A stretch of 13,240 nucleotides of DNA from an uncultured Oscillospiraceae bacterium (lineage in GTDB: Bacteria; Bacillota; Clostridia; Oscillospirales; Oscillospiraceae), in NCBI GenBank assembly GCA_934661135.1, contig CAKUJA010000059.1, positions 1 through 13,240 of the forward strand, in the 5' to 3' direction. Below the pieces are notes generated by a model. It was not told the DNA's origin. It searched no databases and saw only the letters and a list, made by a program, of their open reading frames with translations. The position numbers and the translations under genes are program-made. Positions 13,158 through 13,240 of this stretch are shown here, in pieces (the first letter of the stretch is position 1; every line of letters begins with the position of its first letter).

Positions 13158-13240
13158 AAAAACTAGAGCGGTTGGTGGGGTGGTTCACCTATTCACTTAA
13201 GGAGTTCAGGCGGTTACTGCGACAACTGTATTAACCTGTA

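Noticed and set aside
13150..13240. Possible tRNA-like or gene start at the right edge (AAGGAG at about 13199)
   Set aside because: No start codon follows in reach, no tRNA arms can be paired, and the window ends; left unassigned.
1..13240. CRISPR array, or intact transposase or integrase
   Set aside because: I saw no regularly spaced direct repeats and no transposase or recombinase motifs in any credible frame.

Overview
The window looks like chromosomal DNA of a Gram-positive, moderately GC-rich member of the Bacillota, probably an Oscillospiraceae-like clostridium. The grounds are the type of 5S rRNA, AGGAGG ribosome binding sites, two short lipoprotein signal peptides, and a large S-layer protein with three SLH domains. 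This placement comes from protein style only; no 16S sequence is present.

Layout, left to right. Positions 1-277 hold the 3' part of one 5S rRNA gene and a complete second 5S gene in tandem, each followed by a terminator. Positions 281-1060 hold a small accessory-looking module: a perfect 19-bp hairpin, a 58-residue gene on the minus strand, and a divergent 61-residue ribbon-helix-helix (RHH) regulator. A 13-bp perfect palindrome lies between the two genes and overlaps their promoters. The module sits between two related copies of a terminator. Next comes a Nudix hydrolase/lipoprotein pair (1114-1980).

Positions 2099-5769 are the metabolic core, a nucleoside salvage and catabolism cluster: tdk overlapping deoC, a terminator, then deoD-deoB-cdd. 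Cdd deaminates cytidine and deoxycytidine. DeoD phosphorolyses purine (deoxy)nucleosides. DeoB moves the phosphate from C1 to C5. DeoC cleaves deoxyribose-5-phosphate to acetaldehyde and glyceraldehyde-3-phosphate. Tdk salvages thymidine. Two monocistronic-looking genes further right fit the same theme: a BMP-type (nucleoside-binding) lipoprotein at 7894-9186 and rpiB (ribose-5-phosphate isomerase B) at 9338-9781.

Between the two blocks is a disturbed region. It has a hairpin-rich spacer (5787-5994), an intact promoter and ribosome binding site driving a broken 5' fragment of a DNA cytosine-5 methyltransferase (6137-about 6295), an acyltransferase-3 membrane protein joined directly to that fragment, and a spacer of about 360 nt with no recognisable gene.

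The right end is the S-layer gene (10003-13032), with a near-consensus promoter and a leader hairpin. Downstream lies an imperfect 24/25-bp inverted repeat enclosing 60 nt. The most interesting unexplained items are the divergent small-gene/RHH circuit beside the 5S genes, the methyltransferase remnant, and the inverted repeat after the S-layer gene.
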